From Winogradskyella marina (GTDB taxonomy: Bacteria > Bacteroidota > Bacteroidia > Flavobacteriales > Flavobacteriaceae): a stretch of 64,000 nucleotides of DNA. The position numbers and the translations under genes were made by a program. The stretch covers positions 124,001 through 188,000 of the forward strand of contig NZ_JADOET010000003.1 in assembly GCF_015645385.1 (NCBI RefSeq), given 5' to 3'. The stretch's first letter is position 1. Each line of letters opens with the position of its first letter. Of this stretch, positions 60,104 to 64,000 are shown piece by piece. A model generated the notes under the pieces. It did no database searches. It was given only the letters and a program-made list of their open reading frames with translations, and was not told where the DNA came from.

Positions 60104-62326
60104 TTAAAACCTATAACTAACCGTTCCTTTTAAAAAGAAAGGTGTACCAGGTGTAAAATGTATTTCTTCAACAGACTGTGCTTCATTCTGTAATCGTGAT
60201 TCTGTTGCGAATTGAGTTTCATTCCAATCCACATCAAACAGGTTTTCTATAGCAATACCAAAAGTGATGTTTTGTAAACTGTAATTCACGTTAAAATCCG
60301 TTACCATATAGCCTTCTGCAACAATAGAGTTATCTTCGTTTGCTGCTCTATCATCTAAATATCTAAATCGTAAACCTCCTGAAAACCCGTTAAGATCATC
60401 CACCGACAAACCACCAACTAAAGTAAAGTCTGGCGCCAAAGGAATATAGTTTTCACCTTCCGGATCATCAACACTTCTCGCATTAGTAAGTGTTGCATCT
60501 GTATCTAAAAACAACCAATCCGTTAACTGATAACGCAAACCTAAATCCAAGCCGTAACGTCTCGTTTTGCCACTTGGCTCTACAATACCTGCATCACCCA
60601 CGTAAACAAATTCTTGTTCTAGAAATAAATACCATAACGCAGAATTCACCACTAATTTTGGAAAGGGTTTCCAAACCGTTCCTAAATCAGCTCCATAAGA
60701 ACGTGGCAAAATATCCTCGCCTCCATTAGCAACCACTACTCTAGTATCGTTGGAATGAAATCCTAAACCTGATTTTAAATACAACTGTAAATTATCTTGT
60801 GCGTTATAATAGAAATTCAACTTCGGACTTATAATCGTTTTAGTTTCTGATAACGTTTGATAATCGGTTTGTAACGCATCATTATACATAAACTTAAAAT
60901 AGTCTAAACGTAACGCTGGTGCTACTTTAAATCTTCCAAACTCGAATTCAGCATTCACAAAAGCATCAATATTGGTTTGATTAATATCACCAAGTTGAAT
61001 GTTTTCAAGCGTAGTACGTCTATTTAATGTTCGAGATAATTCTATATCATCAGCAATATCGTGTCGTAAGCCTAATCCGGTTGTTAATTTCAATTCTGTA
61101 TCACCTAAAAATGTGGTATGTGAAATAGCGGTATTAGCTCCAAAAATTTGTCGATCTTCCTTCTGAAAGATTTGGTCTCCATTTACAGGATCTTCTAAAA
61201 AGAACGTAAAATTAGAATACAACTCAAATGCATAATGTGAATAAAAAGCATTTGAAGTCAACGTGGTACGATCATTAATGTACTTGTCAAAAGTGACGTT
61301 AAGATTGGTACGTTCTGTTTGTCCACCTTCTGTATCATCAATAGCTCCAAATCTTGAAATATTTCCATTGTCCACTTCACGCTGTGGAATTTGCCCTGAA
61401 GCATCCCAACGGCTTGTAAAATGTGAAGCTGTCAACGTCAGTTTATCATTTTCTGGTGAAAACATCACGTATTTACCAAAGAGGTTTAAGCGGTTAAAAT
61501 TTTGAGGAGAATCATAAGGACCATCGGTAGCAATATATTCCATAGCAACATAGGCGTTTTGGTTGGTTGTGTTTTCTAGTAAATTGAATAAACCAACGGT
61601 TCGCAAACTATTAAACTGACCTGCCGAAAATGAAATCTCACTGTCTTTTAAGTAATCTTTAGTTTTAAAATTAACGTAGCCAGCCGTATTAAAATCTCCT
61701 TCTTGCGCATAATAACCACCTTTACCAAAATCAATTTTATTTACCGTTTCTGGAATTACAAAATGCAAATCACTATAGCCTTGACCATGTGCATGAGATA
61801 CCATGTTCACTGGCATGCCATCGACTGAAAGGGAGATATCAGTACCATGATCGATATCAAATCCACGAAGAAATATCTGTTCAGCCTTTCCACCTCCTGC
61901 ATGCTGACCAATAAATAAACCAGGTACTTTTCGCAGGACTTCCTGTGATGAATTTACAGGCGTCACATTTAAGTCTAATCTCGAAATTGTGCTTACCGTA
62001 TTTAACTCTTCGGTAATCATCATTTCATCTAACTGAAACGCTTTTTCTTCAAGAATAATTTGAAAATTATCGGCAGATTCTAAAAGAATAAACCGCGTTT
62101 TATAGCCTAATAACCCGATTCTTAATGTATCACCTAATTTGGTATTGGTGATTACAAAGACTCCATTTTCCGAAGTGTGCGCATGAGATTCTGAGTTTTG
62201 ATTATAAATATAGGCAGCTTCTAAAGGCTGATTTAACTCATTAACAACATGTCCCTTAATGTTTTGTCCATATACGGTAAAGACAAAGCAACTCATTATA
62301 AATGTTAATATACTGATCTGTTTCAT
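60104..62326 (-). CDS. TonB-dependent outer-membrane receptor
   Basis: 740 residues: signal peptide 1-20, N-terminal carboxypeptidase-regulatory-like domain (IKGHVVNELNQPLEAAYIYNQ), plug domain (VLRKVPGLFIGQHAGGGKAEQIFLRGFDIDHGTDISLSVDG) with the His-rich NMVSHAHGQGYSDLHF segment, and a 22-strand barrel ending in FFLKGTVSYRF. Takes up an unknown ligand using TonB energy. No SusD partner is adjacent, so a glycan role is not supported; the His-rich plug loop could point to a metal or complex. Last gene of the minus-strand group. Confidence 0.92.
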   Translation of the reverse strand: MKQISILTFIMSCFVFTVYGQNIKGHVVNELNQPLEAAYIYNQNSESHAHTSENGVFVITNTKLGDTLRIGLLGYKTRFILLESADNFQIILEEKAFQLDEMMITEELNTVSTISRLDLNVTPVNSSQEVLRKVPGLFIGQHAGGGKAEQIFLRGFDIDHGTDISLSVDGMPVNMVSHAHGQGYSDLHFVIPETVNKIDFGKGGYYAQEGDFNTAGYVNFKTKDYLKDSEISFSAGQFNSLRTVGLFNLLENTTNQNAYVAMEYIATDGPYDSPQNFNRLNLFGKYVMFSPENDKLTLTASHFTSRWDASGQIPQREVDNGNISRFGAIDDTEGGQTERTNLNVTFDKYINDRTTLTSNAFYSHYAFELYSNFTFFLEDPVNGDQIFQKEDRQIFGANTAISHTTFLGDTELKLTTGLGLRHDIADDIELSRTLNRRTTLENIQLGDINQTNIDAFVNAEFEFGRFKVAPALRLDYFKFMYNDALQTDYQTLSETKTIISPKLNFYYNAQDNLQLYLKSGLGFHSNDTRVVVANGGEDILPRSYGADLGTVWKPFPKLVVNSALWYLFLEQEFVYVGDAGIVEPSGKTRRYGLDLGLRYQLTDWLFLDTDATLTNARSVDDPEGENYIPLAPDFTLVGGLSVDDLNGFSGGLRFRYLDDRAANEDNSIVAEGYMVTDFNVNYSLQNITFGIAIENLFDVDWNETQFATESRLQNEAQSVEEIHFTPGTPFFLKGTVSYRF

Positions 62327-62400
62327 TGGTTTTCTTTTGAGAATTATTTTACAAATTAAGCGACAACAAACATAAATATTCTGCTGTTATTTTGTAGGAA

Positions 62401-63675
62401 TTATAGCTGTTTTATCTTTTCAACCATAGTCGGTCCTAACTCATAGATACTAGCTAGAAGTTCTACTTTAAGTGGCCGAACTTCCTCCGTTTTACCTGCT
62501 GCTTTATAAATTTCAGCGACATGATACAATACAGCTGGCTCAAAGGTTTTACCGTCTACAAATTCTTCAATAATTTGATTCGCTTCTATAATATCACCTA
62601 GCTTAAAATAACTCCACGCTAATAAATCATAAGATTGTGGTGTTGGCCTGTTTTCAACTTCTTGCATGGCAATTTCTAAAGCACGTTCTGGTATTAATAA
62701 ATCATCAGAATACACCATCACATTATAGTTGTTATACATGTCTCCGTACAATTCATTTTTCACAGCCTCTTGATAATTTGTTAATGAAGCTGCTTTCAAT
62801 TTTAAATCGTCATTAAATTCTGCAATCTCTGCTTTTAGTAAATCGTAATCTGGAGTATTGTGATACGAGGTAATATGATTTAAGATGTTTAAAGCTTCCG
62901 TTGGATTCTTCTCATGAGAATACACAATCCAAGCGATGCCTTTTTTAGCATAAGCATTATCAGGATCTAATTCTAAAGCTTTCAAATAATAAGCATAGGA
63001 CTTATCAATGTCACCTGCATGACCATAAAAGTCTGCGATGTTAGTGTATGACCATAGTTTCATACCTTTTAAGTTAGAGTCTTCAGCAATGGCCATGGCT
63101 TTTTCCATGTTTTCAATGGCTCCATCTAAATTGCCTTTATGATCTTCTAATTTTGATAAACGAATGAGATAATCAAAACTAGAGGTATTCTTTAAGTCTT
63201 TTAAATAGGCTTCTGCATAGATGTAGTTTCCTAATTCTAAATGTACATCGAATAGCATTTTTTTTGTCCCATTAAGTTTTGCACCATTAGCTTCTGCTTT
63301 TTTAAGTAGCACTAAAGCGTCTTTAAAACGGTGTTGTGAAATGTAATTTGCAGCTATATTTTTTAAGAGTCCTGCATCACTATCTTTAACAATGGAGTTG
63401 GCTTCAAGAAGATCCTCTTCAGCCTTAATTAAATAGTCAATGTCACCTGTAACATTAAACACGTCTGTACTAGCATTTGCACGACTGATTAAATAGGAAT
63501 ACGTACTAGAACTATTTTCAATTCTATTAGTCCAAAATTCGACATCCTCTAAAAGTTGGGTTTGGTCAATTTGGGTGGTGAGGTATGGGCTATAATCGGC
63601 TTCATTTGTAATTTTAGAATCACAGCTAAGCATGATTAAACCGATGAATATGGGAAGTATAATCTTGAGTTTCAT
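62401..63675 (-). CDS. Tetratricopeptide-repeat lipoprotein
   Basis: 424 residues; lipoprotein signal ending LIMLSC. TPR-type helices throughout (ANYISQHRFKDALVLLKKAEANG, GDIDKSYAYYLKALELDPDNAYAKKGIAW, LLAWSYFKLGDIIEANQII). Probably a periplasmic scaffold working with the DUF4331 protein and the TonB receptor encoded on the same strand (74-bp gap to the receptor). Confidence 0.85.
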   Translation of the reverse strand: MKLKIILPIFIGLIMLSCDSKITNEADYSPYLTTQIDQTQLLEDVEFWTNRIENSSSTYSYLISRANASTDVFNVTGDIDYLIKAEEDLLEANSIVKDSDAGLLKNIAANYISQHRFKDALVLLKKAEANGAKLNGTKKMLFDVHLELGNYIYAEAYLKDLKNTSSFDYLIRLSKLEDHKGNLDGAIENMEKAMAIAEDSNLKGMKLWSYTNIADFYGHAGDIDKSYAYYLKALELDPDNAYAKKGIAWIVYSHEKNPTEALNILNHITSYHNTPDYDLLKAEIAEFNDDLKLKAASLTNYQEAVKNELYGDMYNNYNVMVYSDDLLIPERALEIAMQEVENRPTPQSYDLLAWSYFKLGDIIEANQIIEEFVDGKTFEPAVLYHVAEIYKAAGKTEEVRPLKVELLASIYELGPTMVEKIKQL

Positions 63676-63734
63676 AATATGTTTTTTGAGTTTTGTTAGT
63701 TGATATAGCTAAGTAGTACTTAATTAATAATCTA

Positions 63735-63758
63735 AAATGAGATCTTTCGACCTCATTC
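63735..63758 (-). terminator. Weak hairpin after the DUF4331 gene
   Basis: AATGAG (63737-63742) and CTCATT (63753-63758) pair; on the minus strand the stem is followed by TTTT. It may reduce read-through into the TPR gene. Confidence 0.4.
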
Positions 63759-63777
63759 TAGTTTACTAATCAATCAC

Positions 63778-64000
63778 TTACCAAGGAGACGCTAAGTAAG
63801 GAAAAGACGTCAAAAATTCTTTGTCATTAGACGCGACGTTATCACTTACTAACCCAGGGAATTCTGGATTTGACAAACCTTCTTCACCTCCAAAAATTAA
63901 TATCAATTCTACATCGATAACATCATCGGTTAAATTTCTACCAGTTAAAATATTTGTACCATCAAAAAATGTTGTTGGATCATCTAAAGAAACTGTAAGA
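63778..64000 (-). CDS. DUF4331-family protein, C-terminal part (cut by window end)
   Basis: The minus-strand frame is open from the window edge to TAA at 63778-63780. It contains LTVSLDDPTTFFDGTNILTGR, DDVIDVELILIFGG and ends FPYLASPW, the usual end of flavobacterial DUF4331 proteins. These are exported proteins of unknown function, often encoded with TPR and TonB genes as here. Start lies outside the window. Confidence 0.8.
   Translation of the reverse strand, partial: LTVSLDDPTTFFDGTNILTGRNLTDDVIDVELILIFGGEEGLSNPEFPGLVSDNVASNDKEFLTSFPYLASPW

Noticed and set aside
1..64000. tRNA, rRNA, CRISPR arrays, insertion sequences, phage genes
   Set aside because: None was seen on reading both strands; no transposase or integrase domain appears in any frame examined.

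Overview
The window looks like a chromosomal segment of a marine-type flavobacterium (Bacteroidota). It is AT-rich. Several upstream regions carry the Bacteroidota -7 element (TAnnTTTG), Shine-Dalgarno signals are weak, and the gene content is typical: fused ccoNO, T9SS sorting domain, S46 peptidase, TonB receptor with carboxypeptidase-regulatory domain, DUF4331 and DUF6265 proteins. No rRNA, tRNA, CRISPR array, transposase or integrase was recognised.

Layout. (1) 1-10.8 kb: the tail of an upstream gene, a long acyl-CoA dehydrogenase, a BlaI-type repressor with an M56/amidase fusion protein and a canonical BlaI/MecI operator, then a run of exported proteins and peptidases (propeller/SnoaL protein, DUF6265-CBM9, M28 peptidase, M1 peptidase) and a YdeI-family gene. 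(2) 10.8-24.1 kb: a micro-oxic respiration block with an Fnr-like regulator, copper ATPase FixI, ccoS-ccoNO-ccoQ-ccoP-ccoG, ccoH, a TauE-like protein, two small membrane proteins, then usp and hemN on the minus strand. Palindromic Fnr-type boxes lie upstream of fixI, ccoS and hemN. (3) 24.1-27.1 kb: YceI and SodC lipoproteins and an ECF sigma/anti-sigma pair closed by a strong terminator.

(4) About 27.1-58.8 kb is an accessory region. Small, mostly plus-strand genes of unrelated function (lipoproteins, DinB, beta-lactamase-fold hydrolase, XRE, TraB-like, methionine aminopeptidase, DUF3179, TPR, rhomboid, PAS, thioesterase, ArsR/SRPBCC) are separated by more than a dozen copies of a 120-175 bp dispersed element in one orientation. 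It begins within a few bases of stop codons and ends shortly before the next start. Its ends form a stem with an invariant pattern: outer arm (about GCYAAC), 3-nt bulge, inner arm (GTGTAT/GTATAA) on the 5' side; inner arm (ATACAC/ATATAC), 6-nt bulge, outer arm (GTTRGC) on the 3' side. That is the architecture of integron attC sites, but the sequence is not canonical and no integrase is present. I regard this cassette-like array as the main discovery candidate. Interspersed are larger genes: a PLP decarboxylase, a T9SS protein with three near-identical 570-bp repeats, an S46 peptidase, a TetR/DoxX/AhpD-like group with a perfect operator palindrome, a copper-resistance group whose AraC regulator has an in-frame stop, and an AraC/MFS pair.

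(5) 58.8-64 kb: two small hypothetical proteins, then a minus-strand group of a DUF4331 protein (cut by the window end), a TPR lipoprotein and a TonB-dependent receptor.

A unifying regulatory observation: four Crp/Fnr-type palindromes (before fixI, ccoS, hemN and a cassette-borne oxidoreductase pair) all have a TTTG ending exactly 36.5 bp from the palindrome centre, consistent with one class of Fnr-activated promoter.
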